Positions 1-9,724 of a stretch of DNA of 64,000 nucleotides are shown piece by piece (within the stretch, counting starts at the first letter, position 1; each line of letters starts with the position of its first letter). Origin of the DNA: an uncultured Bacteroidota bacterium. Lineage in GTDB: Bacteria; Bacteroidota; Bacteroidia; B-17B0; Aurantibacillaceae. A model generated the notes under the pieces. That model was not told the origin of the DNA. It saw only the letters and a list, made by a program, of their open reading frames with translations, and did not search any database. Both the position numbers and the translations under genes were made by a program. The stretch spans positions 1 to 64,000 of the forward strand of contig CALMVZ010000034.1 of NCBI GenBank assembly GCA_937873155.1, in the 5' to 3' direction.

Positions 1-2829
1 GGTGGAACAGGTCCTTATAATTTCTTATGGTTCCCTACTTTAAATAATACACCAAATGTAGGTACACTTCCTCCGGGTACACATACTATTCAGATCACAG
101 ATAATTTAGGTTGCGTTACAACATTAACAACAACAATTACTCAGCCACCTGCATTGACTGCGGTTGTGAGTGCAAGTAATTCGAATTGTACGCAAGCCAA
201 TGGTAATGCCTGCGTAGTTGCAGGTGGTGGTGCAGGTGGTTATACTTACCAGTGGTCAAGTAATCCATTATTCACTAACTCTTGTATCAACAATGTAGTA
301 GCAGGATCTTATACAGTAACAGTAACTGATGTTAACGGTTGTACAATAAACGCGATCGCAAACATCAATGATATTTCCGGACCAAATGTTGCGATCACAG
401 CTACTACAGCCGTAAGTTGTTTTGGTGGTAACAATGGTTCAGCTACTTCAAATATATCAGGTGGTACAGGTACTGTAAGTATACTGTGGTCCTATTTAGC
501 GCAAACTTCTCAGAATGTAAGTAATCTACCTGCTGGTTTGCATTCTATTATAGTTACTGATGCTGCAGGTTGTGTTGCCAGCGCTTCGGTATTAATTACA
601 CAACCGGCGCAATTGAACTCAGCTATAACAAATGTTACAAATGTATCTTGCAGCGGATCTAACAACGGTTCAGCAACTATGTTAGTGAATGGTGGTACAC
701 CTGGCTACACTTACTTGTGGACACCAAGCGCACAATCATCATCAATGGCAGTGAGTATGGGCCCTGGTAATTATACTTGTTCGGTTGTAGATGCAAATGG
801 TTGTCCTACTGCACAAACAGTAACTATTACACAACCGAATCCGTTAACGATAAGTTCTTTCAGTGTGACACATTTAACTTGTAACGGAAATAATACCGGG
901 CAGATCAATACTACAATAACCGGAGGTTCTCCTGCTTATACTTTAGTTTGGTCTCCGGTTCAGCCTTCCAATGCAGTGATTACAAACTTAGCAGCGGGTA
1001 CATATTCATTATTAGTTACAGATACAAAATCATGTACAACAACAGGCGTGTATGTAGTAACAGAGCCTGCATCTTTAGTAACTTCTGCAACAGCAACACC
1101 TGCTACTTGCGGTAATGCTAATGGTAGCGCTACTGTTGTTGTGAATGGCGGAACTCCGGGTTATACTTATAACTGGAATACACCAACAATCCAAACAACA
1201 GCGATTGCAACAGGTATGTCAGCGAACACATGGAGCTGTGTGATCACAGACTCTAAAGGTTGTACGATCACACAATCTGTAACTGTTCCTAATGCTCCGG
1301 GCCCTGCTAATGCAACAACAAGTTTCACTGCACCATTGTGTTTCGGACAACAGAACGGATCGATGGCAGTTAACTTTACATCAGGTACTGCACCGTTTAC
1401 ATTTATCTGGAATAATCCAAGCGCATCTACAACGCAAACTGTGAATGGTGTTGGTGCAGGTGTTTATTCAGCAACTATAACGGATGCTTATGGATGTACA
1501 ACCAGCGGCGTTATAAACGTAACTCAACCAAATATTTTATTATTGAATGTGAGCAGCAATGTAACTATCTGTTATGGCCAGCTGACTCAGATCTATGCAG
1601 CTGGTGCAGGCGGAACTCCGGCATACTCTTATACCTGGAGCCCTATCAGTTTCCCAAGCGGTGGTCCGCATGTAGTTACTCCGACTGTTACCAGTCAGTA
1701 TGTAGTGAACATGAGTGATGCGAATGGCTGTACAGTGAACCCGAAAACGATCAATGTAAATGTTACCCCTCAATTATTAGCAACGGGAGGTTCAACAACT
1801 GTTTGTCATAATAAACCCGCTACTTTAATTCCGAACATTACAAGTCCGGGTAATGGTGGCCCATATACTTATGCATGGACAGGCGGTTCAACATCTTCTA
1901 ATATCACTGTGAATGGAAATTATCCAACTACACCGAATGTTTATTCTGTAAGTATTAGTGATGGTTGTTCTTCTCCTGATGCAACAGCTGCATTCACGGT
2001 GAATGTGAATCCGCTTCCATCAGGATATTTCACTGCAGATCCGTTGAAGGGTTGCGCACCGTTAGCTGTAACATTCTCGGCTACTTCCACTTCTCCCGGC
2101 GATATTTATAACTGGTCGTTAGGTGGTGGCGCAGGTGGTCAGGCATTTGGTACACCTGTTCAGAACGTGTATACGGAATCAGGTATGTATAGCATTTCAA
2201 TGACAATTGTGAACTCATTCGGTTGTACAAAAGACAGTACTGCAATAAACTATATAGAAGTTTATCCTTTACCGATCGCAGAGTTCAATGCAAATCCATG
2301 GATGAGTACAATTCTTGATCCTATCATCAGCTTCACAAACTTATCAGTAGGAGCTACAAGTTACTATTGGGATTTTGGTGATATAGATAGCCCATTGAAT
2401 AACTCAACGGTAATACATCCTTCACATGCGTATGAAAATGCAGGCGTGTACAAGGTATGGTTAGTAGCATTAAATGATAAAGGATGTAAGGATACAATTA
2501 TGCATACTGTAGAGATCGAAGGTGAATATGCATTATACATCCCTAACACATTTACACCGGATGGAAACGGATTGAATGATATCTTCCAGCCGAAAGGTGT
2601 TGGTATTGATGAAGAATCGTACAAAATGTACATCTTTGACCGTTGGGGAGAGATCATCTTCACCAGTGATGAATTCCGTAAAGGGTGGGATGGAAAAGTA
2701 AAAGGTACAGATAAACTGGCTGAACAGGGCGTTTATACATATAAGATCTTAGTGAAAGATTATCAAGGAAACGTCCACCCTTATATTGGTCATGTTAATT
2801 GTTTACCTCGGCAAGCTAAGGTAGATTAA
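1..2829 (+). CDS. SprB-repeat adhesin with T9SS type B (gliding motility-associated) C-terminal domain, 5' truncated
   Basis: The frame is open from base 1, so the gene begins before the window; about 942 residues are visible. It holds about eight SprB-like repeats of roughly 75-85 residues, each marked by SCxGxNNGSAT, a GGTPxYTYxW core and a VTDxNGC end. Two PKD-like domains follow (cores YNWSLGG and YYWDFGD). The last ~90 residues are the gliding motility-associated sorting domain (IPNTFTPDGNGLNDIF, then YIFDRWGEIIF and GWDGK). Such proteins cross the outer membrane by the type IX system and serve as surface adhesins. The final residues (LPRQAKVD) look unlike the usual end of this domain and are encoded next to a short dispersed repeat. 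Confidence 0.9.
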   Translation, partial: GGTGPYNFLWFPTLNNTPNVGTLPPGTHTIQITDNLGCVTTLTTTITQPPALTAVVSASNSNCTQANGNACVVAGGGAGGYTYQWSSNPLFTNSCINNVVAGSYTVTVTDVNGCTINAIANINDISGPNVAITATTAVSCFGGNNGSATSNISGGTGTVSILWSYLAQTSQNVSNLPAGLHSIIVTDAAGCVASASVLITQPAQLNSAITNVTNVSCSGSNNGSATMLVNGGTPGYTYLWTPSAQSSSMAVSMGPGNYTCSVVDANGCPTAQTVTITQPNPLTISSFSVTHLTCNGNNTGQINTTITGGSPAYTLVWSPVQPSNAVITNLAAGTYSLLVTDTKSCTTTGVYVVTEPASLVTSATATPATCGNANGSATVVVNGGTPGYTYNWNTPTIQTTAIATGMSANTWSCVITDSKGCTITQSVTVPNAPGPANATTSFTAPLCFGQQNGSMAVNFTSGTAPFTFIWNNPSASTTQTVNGVGAGVYSATITDAYGCTTSGVINVTQPNILLLNVSSNVTICYGQLTQIYAAGAGGTPAYSYTWSPISFPSGGPHVVTPTVTSQYVVNMSDANGCTVNPKTINVNVTPQLLATGGSTTVCHNKPATLIPNITSPGNGGPYTYAWTGGSTSSNITVNGNYPTTPNVYSVSISDGCSSPDATAAFTVNVNPLPSGYFTADPLKGCAPLAVTFSATSTSPGDIYNWSLGGGAGGQAFGTPVQNVYTESGMYSISMTIVNSFGCTKDSTAINYIEVYPLPIAEFNANPWMSTILDPIISFTNLSVGATSYYWDFGDIDSPLNNSTVIHPSHAYENAGVYKVWLVALNDKGCKDTIMHTVEIEGEYALYIPNTFTPDGNGLNDIFQPKGVGIDEESYKMYIFDRWGEIIFTSDEFRKGWDGKVKGTDKLAEQGVYTYKILVKDYQGNVHPYIGHVNCLPRQAKVD

Positions 2830-2862
2830 TACTCGACAAGCTCAGTAACCGAATAATAATTT

Positions 2863-2894
2863 AAGGCTTCACAAAAAAGTGGAGCCTTTTTTAT
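2863..2894. terminator. Bidirectional terminator between convergent genes
   Basis: AAGGCTTCAC and GTGGAGCCTT form a 10-bp stem with one G-T pair around a six-base A loop, followed by a T tract. It lies between the convergent adhesin and FAD oxidoreductase genes, and its T tract overlaps the latter's stop codon. Confidence 0.75.
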
Positions 2895-4465
2895 TTGGCT
2901 TCAGCACAACGTTCCCCGTCGATAGCTGCGCTTACAATTCCTCCGGCAAAACCCGCACCTTCTCCGCAGGGAAATAAATTTTTTAATTGAGGATGTTGTA
3001 ATGTTTCTTTATCACGTGGAATCCTTACAGGCGTTGAGGTTCTTGATTCTACACCAACTATTAAGGCTTCGTTAGTTAAGTAGCCGCGCATTTTTGTTCC
3101 GAATGCTTTAAAGCCTTGTTGTAAAGAGTTGCCAATTAATTTTCCCAGGACATCATTCATCATAACAGGTGTAATTCCGGGTTGATAGGAACAATTGGGG
3201 AGGGAAGCGCTTAATTTATTATTGACGAAATCCTGCAAACGCTGCGCAGGGGCAGTTTGTGTTTTTCCGCCTTTGATCCAGGCCTGGCGTTCTAATTGTT
3301 TTTGGAATTCCAATCCTGCAAGCGCGCCGAATTTTTTGTAAGGTTCAAAATCCTTCAGATCAAAACCTACAACAATTCCGCTATTGGCAAAAGGATTATT
3401 CCGTTTGCTTGGCGACCAGCCATTCGTTACAACTTCTTCCTGCGCTGTTGCACAAGGTGCAATAATTCCACCGGGACACATACAAAACGAATAAACACCT
3501 CTGCCATCTACTTGTTGAACCAGGCTATAATTAGAAGCGGGAAGATAGGTTCGCTTTTCATTCACTTCACTTAAAGAACCACAATGGTATTGAATGCGGT
3601 CGATCAATTCCTGCGGATGTTCTGCGCGGACACCCATAGCAAACGGTTTAGCTTCAATAAAAATATTTTTCTTATTCAGTAATTCATAAATATCACGCGC
3701 ACTGTGACCGGTTGCTAAAATTAATTTTTGTACAGGAAGATTTTTTTCTGAATTTGTTTTCAGGTCCAAAACGGCAATTTCTTTTATTTCATCCTTAGAA
3801 TAGATGATGTCAGTCAGTTTATGTTCGAAATGAATTTCACCGCCGAAATTTAAAATAGTTTCTCTCATTTTTGTAATGATCTGCGGGAGTTTATTGGTTC
3901 CGATATGCGGATGGGCATCTACTAATATTTCTTCTGATGCACCATGATATACTAAAGTCTTTAGTATTTTTTCTACATCACCCCGTTTTGTTGAACGGGT
4001 ATATAATTTACCATCGCTATAAGTTCCGGCGCCACCTTCACCAAAACAGTAATTGCTTTCCGGATTTACAATATGTTCTTTATTGATAGCTGCCAGATCA
4101 CGCCGGCGGCTTTGTACATCTTTACCGCGTTCGATGATAATGGGTTTAATTCCTAATTCTAAACAACGTAATGCAGCAAATAGACCTGCGGGCCCCGCTC
4201 CAATAATGGTGGTTAGTGGTGAGAGTTTAGTGGTTAGTTGATAGTTTGGTTCATAATGAAATTCAGGAATAGTTTCATTTACATAAACATCAACGGTTAA
4301 ATTTATTTTAATATTTCTGCCACGTGCATCTATGCTGCGTTTTACAGGTTGGATGGAAAATTGTTCTGAAGATTTTAAGGAAAGTTGTTCTTTGATTTCT
4401 TCTTTAAGAAGCTGTTCGTTGTAAGCTACCTTGGGCGGTAACTGAAGTTGTATTGTCTTTTTCAT
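2891..4465 (-). CDS. FAD-dependent dehydrogenase, COG2509-like
   Basis: This 524-residue protein has an ~80-residue N-terminal extension, then an FAD dinucleotide-binding motif (IGAGPAGLFAALRC at about residue 87) and a following acidic residue in IIIERG. The motif CFGEGGAGTYSDGKL and the C-terminal LFPCGEGAGFAGGIVSAAIDG are typical of the uncharacterised FAD-dependent dehydrogenases of COG2509. The substrate is unknown. It starts with ATG and has no transmembrane segment. It converges with the adhesin and is followed on the same strand by an unrelated cupin gene. Confidence 0.85.
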   Translation of the reverse strand: MKKTIQLQLPPKVAYNEQLLKEEIKEQLSLKSSEQFSIQPVKRSIDARGRNIKINLTVDVYVNETIPEFHYEPNYQLTTKLSPLTTIIGAGPAGLFAALRCLELGIKPIIIERGKDVQSRRRDLAAINKEHIVNPESNYCFGEGGAGTYSDGKLYTRSTKRGDVEKILKTLVYHGASEEILVDAHPHIGTNKLPQIITKMRETILNFGGEIHFEHKLTDIIYSKDEIKEIAVLDLKTNSEKNLPVQKLILATGHSARDIYELLNKKNIFIEAKPFAMGVRAEHPQELIDRIQYHCGSLSEVNEKRTYLPASNYSLVQQVDGRGVYSFCMCPGGIIAPCATAQEEVVTNGWSPSKRNNPFANSGIVVGFDLKDFEPYKKFGALAGLEFQKQLERQAWIKGGKTQTAPAQRLQDFVNNKLSASLPNCSYQPGITPVMMNDVLGKLIGNSLQQGFKAFGTKMRGYLTNEALIVGVESRTSTPVRIPRDKETLQHPQLKNLFPCGEGAGFAGGIVSAAIDGERCAEAK

Positions 4466-4515
4466 CTTTTTTGTGGGAAGGTTTCTATCCTTCAGCAGAT
4501 GTAAAAGTACTAAAA

Positions 4516-5448
4516 TCAGTTGTAATTCGGGGTTTTCATAGGGATTTTATTTAGTGAATGGAACGATTTTCCTGTTCTTCCCAAGTATTCTTTATCCATA
4601 GCCCAATTAGCACGCATTTCGGCAATTTGTTTTTTTGTTTCAAGCCATTTACTTCCAAATACTTTATTCAGAATTTTGTCGATAGGTAAGAATAAAAAAA
4701 GATTAAGAAAGCCGGTTGCCATTGTTATAAGTGATGGCGATAGTTTACGGTAACTTACTGAAAAGCCACTTTCAAGATAGGTCATATAATGCCAGTAACC
4801 ACTTGGCATAAATACAGAATCGCCTGGTTCTATAATAAAGTCATAGCCTTTTATAAAGTGTAACGCGGGATATTTTTTATAATCCGGCTTGTCAAGATCG
4901 ATTAGTGAATAGGTATTCAAAGGCAAACAATATAACATGCGGGTATATTCCGGCGGAACGAGAACTACTCTTTTACGTCCGCCAAAATGCGTATGCAATA
5001 CATTAGACATATCAATATCATAATGAATTCTCACCTTTGTGTTTTTTCCGGCAAAGAACATGTGGCCGACATCATCGAGTAGTCCTTTAAATATTTTTGG
5101 ACAAGGAAAATCTTTTTTTAGTTGGGGATCGTGCTTGAACATATTATAAAGAAAGATCCTCAGGCTGGTTGGTTCATTTTTTGAGAGGATGTTCAGGAAA
5201 TCCCCTAGTTTCATTTTAAGATCGGGTTGGGTGTAAGCTGAATCTGGATTCTTTTTGCTGTTATCAAAAAGATCGATGACGGTATCGCCCATCCTGTGCG
5301 TAAAATATTCAAGCGACCATTTTTTTCCTGCAGCCGTACTATTGGCAAGGCCTTTTATAACCACGGGTATTTGCTTCTTGAAATAGTGGTTATTGAATTC
5401 TTCAGGAGTTATATTATTTACGACATCTATTTTCTTAAATAAATCCAT
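4516..5448 (-). CDS. Cupin-like (JmjC-type) domain protein
   Basis: This 310-residue protein matches the cupin_8/JmjC-like family of Fe(II)/2-oxoglutarate oxygenases. The early segment IPVVIKGLA is the usual family entry. A putative iron-binding HxD occurs in RIHYDIDMSNV, and a distal histidine in FMPSGYWHYMTYLE. A basic and aromatic C-terminal part follows. Members include peptide and tRNA hydroxylases, but the substrate here cannot be read from sequence. A TAAATTTG -7 element lies about 20 bp upstream (minus strand, 5466-5473). Confidence 0.8.
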   Translation of the reverse strand: MDLFKKIDVVNNITPEEFNNHYFKKQIPVVIKGLANSTAAGKKWSLEYFTHRMGDTVIDLFDNSKKNPDSAYTQPDLKMKLGDFLNILSKNEPTSLRIFLYNMFKHDPQLKKDFPCPKIFKGLLDDVGHMFFAGKNTKVRIHYDIDMSNVLHTHFGGRKRVVLVPPEYTRMLYCLPLNTYSLIDLDKPDYKKYPALHFIKGYDFIIEPGDSVFMPSGYWHYMTYLESGFSVSYRKLSPSLITMATGFLNLFLFLPIDKILNKVFGSKWLETKKQIAEMRANWAMDKEYLGRTGKSFHSLNKIPMKTPNYN

Positions 5449-5465
5449 AATGCAGGTAACTACTA

Positions 5466-5473
5466 CAAATTTA
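5466..5473 (-). promoter_or_regulatory. Putative -7 element of the cupin gene
   Basis: On the minus strand the sequence reads TAAATTTG, matching the Bacteroidota TAnnTTTG -7 consensus, 17 bp before the ATG at 5448. I see no good -33 TTG at the right distance. Confidence 0.4.
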
Positions 5474-5574
5474 TTTTAGAAAGAGGGGCTTTGGAAGAGT
5501 GTTTCGTCAATCAGGCCAAAATAATAGCCGGATCCGGGTAAAAAAAATGCAGATCTTGCAAATTTGTAGATGAA

Positions 5575-6330
5575 TTATCCTTCAAAAGTAATCGAAAAAA
5601 CAACCATTCGTGAATTTACTTTATCTACACTTTTCGCGAAAATGTTCGGGTCTTTATAAATTAAATTCTTTGTGCCCTGGATCAGCTTTATCTCCAGTCC
5701 TAATTTAAAATATTTCAGGTAAAAATCTGTTCCTGCACCTGCGGAATAAAAGTAATCATCGCGTTTGATACGAACAGCATCATCTAAACGGTTTGTACTG
5801 CTGCCAACGGATGCCGCTCTTTTATTTGAAGCAAGATCTAATGCATAACCTCCTCCGCCGATCACGTATGCACTGAAATTTCCTAAACGTTTTGATTGTA
5901 ATTTCGCCTCGATCGGAAAAATTAAAAAAGTGGATTCCACACTTTTGGTATAGATCTTCATGGTGTCATGAGTATCATTTTCCAAAGTGTATTCAAGCGA
6001 GCGTGACGCAAAACTGATATTGGGTGTAAAACGGATGCGTAAATAATCATGTAAGCGCGCATCACAAACAATTCCTAATGCAAAACCCGGATCGCCGTTA
6101 GTATATACACTTCGGATCTTGTATTTGGTATTATCCATCACCGTATCAGGAAATGCAGCATTGTTTACAGTATGGATCCTGAAATCGGTATGATTGCCGG
6201 AAATGACGAAGCCAAAATGTAATTTGTTCTTATAGAAATTAGGAAGATTGGTTCCTAAACCATCGCTGTGCTGACTATAACCGGTATAAGCACAAACGAG
6301 GAAGATAAATATGAACCTTAAACCTTTCAA
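5575..6330 (-). CDS. porT: PorT/SprT-family outer-membrane beta-barrel protein of type IX secretion
   Basis: This 251-residue protein has a signal peptide (residues 1-19, ending GYSQ) and then NLPNFYKNKLHFGF, the typical start of mature PorT/SprT proteins. The C-terminus (GTDFYLKYFKLGLEIKLIQG to MVVFSITFEG) has the alternating pattern of beta strands ending in an aromatic residue. PorT is needed for T9SS function in gliding and pathogenic Bacteroidota. The start must be TTG at 6330: an in-frame TAA lies directly upstream and no ATG precedes the end of the signal peptide. T9SS substrates occur elsewhere in this window. Confidence 0.72.
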   Translation of the reverse strand: MKGLRFIFIFLVCAYTGYSQHSDGLGTNLPNFYKNKLHFGFVISGNHTDFRIHTVNNAAFPDTVMDNTKYKIRSVYTNGDPGFALGIVCDARLHDYLRIRFTPNISFASRSLEYTLENDTHDTMKIYTKSVESTFLIFPIEAKLQSKRLGNFSAYVIGGGGYALDLASNKRAASVGSSTNRLDDAVRIKRDDYFYSAGAGTDFYLKYFKLGLEIKLIQGTKNLIYKDPNIFAKSVDKVNSRMVVFSITFEG

Positions 6331-6365
6331 TTATTATATAACGCTATAATTAACGTTTTATTACG

Positions 6366-8156
6366 TTAGTCGTTCAGCTTCAAAACAGCCATAAATGCAC
6401 TCTGAGGGATCTCTACATTACCAACCTGTTTCATTTTTTTCTTACCCTCTTTTTGCTTCTCTAACAATTTACGTTTACGGCTGATATCGCCACCATAACA
6501 TTTCGCAGTTACATCTTTACGGATAGCACGGATGGTTTCACGTGAAATAATTTTTGCACCAATAGCAGCCTGAATGGGAATCTCGAATTGCTGACGCGGA
6601 ATTAATTCTTTTAATTTTTCACAGATCTTTTTTCCGAACTCGTAAGCATTGCTTCGGTGAATTAAAGCAGATAAAGCATCCACCTGGTCACCGTTCAATA
6701 AAATATCCAGCTTCACTAAGTCAGATTGTTTCATTCCTATCGGATGATAATCAAACGAAGCATAACCTTTCGAAATAGATTTTAAACGATCGAAGAAATC
6801 AAATACAACTTCACCTAATGGCATTTCAAAAACTAATTCAACGCGATCTGCAGTTAAATACGTTTGGTTCACGATCTGTCCGCGTTTCTCAATACACAAA
6901 CTCATTACAGGGCCAATAAAATCAGCTTTAGTTATAATGTTCGCTTTGATATAGGGTTCATCGATGTAATCGATCACGCTTGGATCAGGAAGATCACTTG
7001 GATTATTTACAGTAATAACTTCACCATTTGTTTTGTAAGCAATATAACTTACGTTGGGAACAGTTGTGATCACTGTCATGTTGAATTCACGTTCCAAACG
7101 TTCCTGGATGATTTCCATGTGAAGCATCCCTAAGAATCCGCAGCGGAAACCAAATCCTAATGCAGCAGAACTTTCAGGCACCCATGTTAAAGAAGCATCA
7201 TTCAATTGCAATTTCTCCATTGAATAACGCAACTCTTCGAAGTCCTCTGTATCTACAGGATAAATTCCCGCGAAAACCATTGGCTTCACATCTTCAAATC
7301 CTTTGATCGCTTCAACACAAGGATTAGCAACTGTAGTGATGGTATCACCTACTTTTACCTCACGTGCTTCTTTGATTCCTGATATGATATAACCTACGTC
7401 GCCGGTTTTTACTTCATTACGTGGTTCCTGTTTTAAACGTAATACACCGATCTCGTCAGCATTGTACTCCATTCCTGTATTCACAAATTTTACTTTGTCG
7501 CCTTTTTTTAATTGACCGTTATAAATACGGAAGTAGGCAATGATCCCACGGAAAGAATTGAATACCGAATCAAAAATTAAAGCTTGTAACGGGGCATTCT
7601 CATCTCCTTTCGGAGCGGGAATTCTTTTTACGATCTCCTCTAATAATTCATGAACACCTTGTCCTGTTTTACCGGAAGCAGCAAGAATTTCTTCGCGCTT
7701 ACAGCCCAAGAGGTCAACGATCTGGTCTTTTACTAATTCAGGTTCTGCGCTTGGGAGATCAATTTTATTTAAGATCGGAATGATTTCAAGATCGTGTTCT
7801 AACGCTAAATATAAATTCGAAATAGTTTGTGCCTGGATCCCCTGAGCAGCATCAACAATTAATAATGCCCCTTCGCAAGCCGCGATGGAACGTGAAACTT
7901 CATAACTAAAATCAACGTGGCCTGGCGTATCAATTAAATTGAGGGAATATTTTTCGCCATTTAATTCATAATCCATTTTAATGGCATGACTTTTTATCGT
8001 GATCCCGCGTTCTTTTTCAAGGTCCATATCATCCAGAACCTGCGCCTGCATTTCGCGTTTATTAATAGTATTAGTGTATTCCAATAAACGGTCAGCAAGG
8101 GTGCTTTTCCCGTGATCGATATGGGCAATAATGCAAAAGTTCCGTATGTTCTTCAT
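6366..8156 (-). CDS. lepA: Elongation factor 4 (LepA), ribosomal back-translocase GTPase
   Basis: This 596-residue protein is full length for LepA. GTPase motifs are G1 AHIDHGKST (residues 11-19), G2 in [12 protein letters not shown]3 DTPGHVDF and G4 NKIDLP. The LepA-specific C-terminal domain is present, including [20 protein letters not shown] and [15 protein letters not shown]. It acts on ribosomes in the cytoplasm during translation. It diverges from asnS: its ATG lies 108 bp from the asnS ATG. Confidence 0.97.
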   Translation of the reverse strand: MKNIRNFCIIAHIDHGKSTLADRLLEYTNTINKREMQAQVLDDMDLEKERGITIKSHAIKMDYELNGEKYSLNLIDTPGHVDFSYEVSRSIAACEGALLIVDAAQGIQAQTISNLYLALEHDLEIIPILNKIDLPSAEPELVKDQIVDLLGCKREEILAASGKTGQGVHELLEEIVKRIPAPKGDENAPLQALIFDSVFNSFRGIIAYFRIYNGQLKKGDKVKFVNTGMEYNADEIGVLRLKQEPRNEVKTGDVGYIISGIKEAREVKVGDTITTVANPCVEAIKGFEDVKPMVFAGIYPVDTEDFEELRYSMEKLQLNDASLTWVPESSAALGFGFRCGFLGMLHMEIIQERLEREFNMTVITTVPNVSYIAYKTNGEVITVNNPSDLPDPSVIDYIDEPYIKANIITKADFIGPVMSLCIEKRGQIVNQTYLTADRVELVFEMPLGEVVFDFFDRLKSISKGYASFDYHPIGMKQSDLVKLDILLNGDQVDALSALIHRSNAYEFGKKICEKLKELIPRQQFEIPIQAAIGAKIISRETIRAIRKDVTAKCYGGDISRKRKLLEKQKEGKKKMKQVGNVEIPQSAFMAVLKLND

Positions 8157-8264
8157 AAAAGGCTAATCCTCAAAAAAATAAGAGAGCAAATATACAAAAA
8201 TAAGAGCGGAATATCCCGAAAATTTTGCAAATTTGTAGCCTTAAATTCGGTTAAAAATTCAGTT

Positions 8265-9698
8265 ATGAGCAGAGTCAAAGTTAAAGCGGTTTTGGGCTTA
8301 AAGCCTGAAAGTCAGGAAATCACTGTTAAAGGGTGGGTGCGTACCTTCCGTAACAATCAGTTCATTGCTTTAAATGATGGCTCTACCAATAACAATTTAC
8401 AGGTCGTTGTTGAACTCGGCCTCTTAGATGAAACTACTCTAAAGCGCATCACAACAGGGGCTGCAATTTCTGCAAAAGGAACATTGATCGCCTCTTTAGG
8501 TAAAGGACAAAGTGTTGAGTTAGTTGCAAAGTCAATTGAAATTTTAGGAGATAGTGATGCGGAAAAATATCCGTTGCAACCAAAGAAACACAGCTTAGAA
8601 TTTTTGCGTGAGATCGCGCATTTGCGTTTCCGTACAAATACTTTTGGTGCTGTATTTAGAATCCGCCATTCATTAGCTTATGCAGTACATAAATTCTTTC
8701 ACGAAAAAGGATTTGTTTATTTGCATACGCCGATCATTACGGCAAGTGATGCTGAAGGAGCAGGAGAAACTTTTGCAGTAACAAATTTTGATCTGAACAA
8801 CATTCCGAAAAACGATAAAGGCGAAATAGATTTTAAACAGGATTTTTTCGGGAAGCATACGAACTTAACTGTATCCGGTCAATTAGAAGGTGAGTTAGCT
8901 GCTATGGCATTCGGAGATATTTATACTTTCGGTCCAACCTTCAGGGCGGAGAATTCAAATACAACAAGGCATTTAGCGGAATTCTGGATGATAGAACCTG
9001 AGATGGCATTCTATGATCTGAATGATAACATGGATCTGGCTGAAGAGTTATTGCATTATGTGATCAATTACGCTTTAGAGAATAACAAAGAGGATATTGA
9101 TTTTTTAACGCAGCGTTTATTAGAGGAAGAAAAGCAAAAGCCACAGAACGAAAGAAGTGAAATGAATTTGTTGGAGAAACTCCAGTTCTGTGTGAACAAT
9201 AAATTTGAGCGTGTTACTTATACCGAGGCAATTGCTATTTTAAAGGATAGCAACCATAATAAGAAAAAGAAATTCCAATACTTAGTGAACGAGTGGGGTG
9301 TTGATCTTCAAAGTGAACATGAGCGTTATTTAGTAGAGAAACATTTTAATAAACCGGTGATCTTAACCGATTATCCAAAGAACATAAAGGCGTTTTACAT
9401 GCGTCAGAATGATGATGGAAAAACAGTGAGAGCAATGGATATTTTATTTCCTGGCATTGGTGAGATCGTTGGTGGTTCGCAGCGTGAAGAACGTTTAGAG
9501 AAATTAGAAACCAGAATGAAAGAAATGAATATCCCGGTTGAAGAATTGAGCTGGTATTTAGACACTCGTCGTTTCGGTGCTTGCGAACACGCCGGTTTTG
9601 GTTTAGGTTTCGAACGTTTGGTATTATTTGTTACAGGTATGACAAACATCCGCGATGTGATTCCATTCCCGAGAACACCGAATAATTGTGAGTTTTAG
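8265..9698 (+). CDS. asnS: Asparaginyl-tRNA synthetase
   Basis: This 477-residue class IIb synthetase charges tRNA-Asn. An N-terminal OB-fold anticodon-binding domain (residues ~18-100, [11 protein letters not shown]) precedes the catalytic core with class II motif 2 ([21 protein letters not shown]) split around the FRAEN loop, and motif 3 ([14 protein letters not shown]) near the end, followed by IRDVIPFPR. The frame is open upstream to 8112, but that extension would run into the divergent lepA gene and is not conserved. The ATG at 8265 gives the normal family N-terminus, so I chose it. Confidence 0.96.
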   Translation: MSRVKVKAVLGLKPESQEITVKGWVRTFRNNQFIALNDGSTNNNLQVVVELGLLDETTLKRITTGAAISAKGTLIASLGKGQSVELVAKSIEILGDSDAEKYPLQPKKHSLEFLREIAHLRFRTNTFGAVFRIRHSLAYAVHKFFHEKGFVYLHTPIITASDAEGAGETFAVTNFDLNNIPKNDKGEIDFKQDFFGKHTNLTVSGQLEGELAAMAFGDIYTFGPTFRAENSNTTRHLAEFWMIEPEMAFYDLNDNMDLAEELLHYVINYALENNKEDIDFLTQRLLEEEKQKPQNERSEMNLLEKLQFCVNNKFERVTYTEAIAILKDSNHNKKKKFQYLVNEWGVDLQSEHERYLVEKHFNKPVILTDYPKNIKAFYMRQNDDGKTVRAMDILFPGIGEIVGGSQREERLEKLETRMKEMNIPVEELSWYLDTRRFGACEHAGFGLGFERLVLFVTGMTNIRDVIPFPRTPNNCEF

Positions 9699-9724
9699 TA
9701 AATCTTTTTTTAGTATATTAGTTC

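Noticed and set aside
5555-8240. TTGCAAATTTGTAG occurring at 5555 and again at 8227
   Set aside because: Only two copies in AT-rich DNA, one not upstream of any plus-strand gene; the -7 match is poor. I could not support a shared function.
8112-8264. N-terminal extension of asnS
   Set aside because: It overlaps the start of the divergent lepA gene, and the family N-terminus fits the ATG at 8265.
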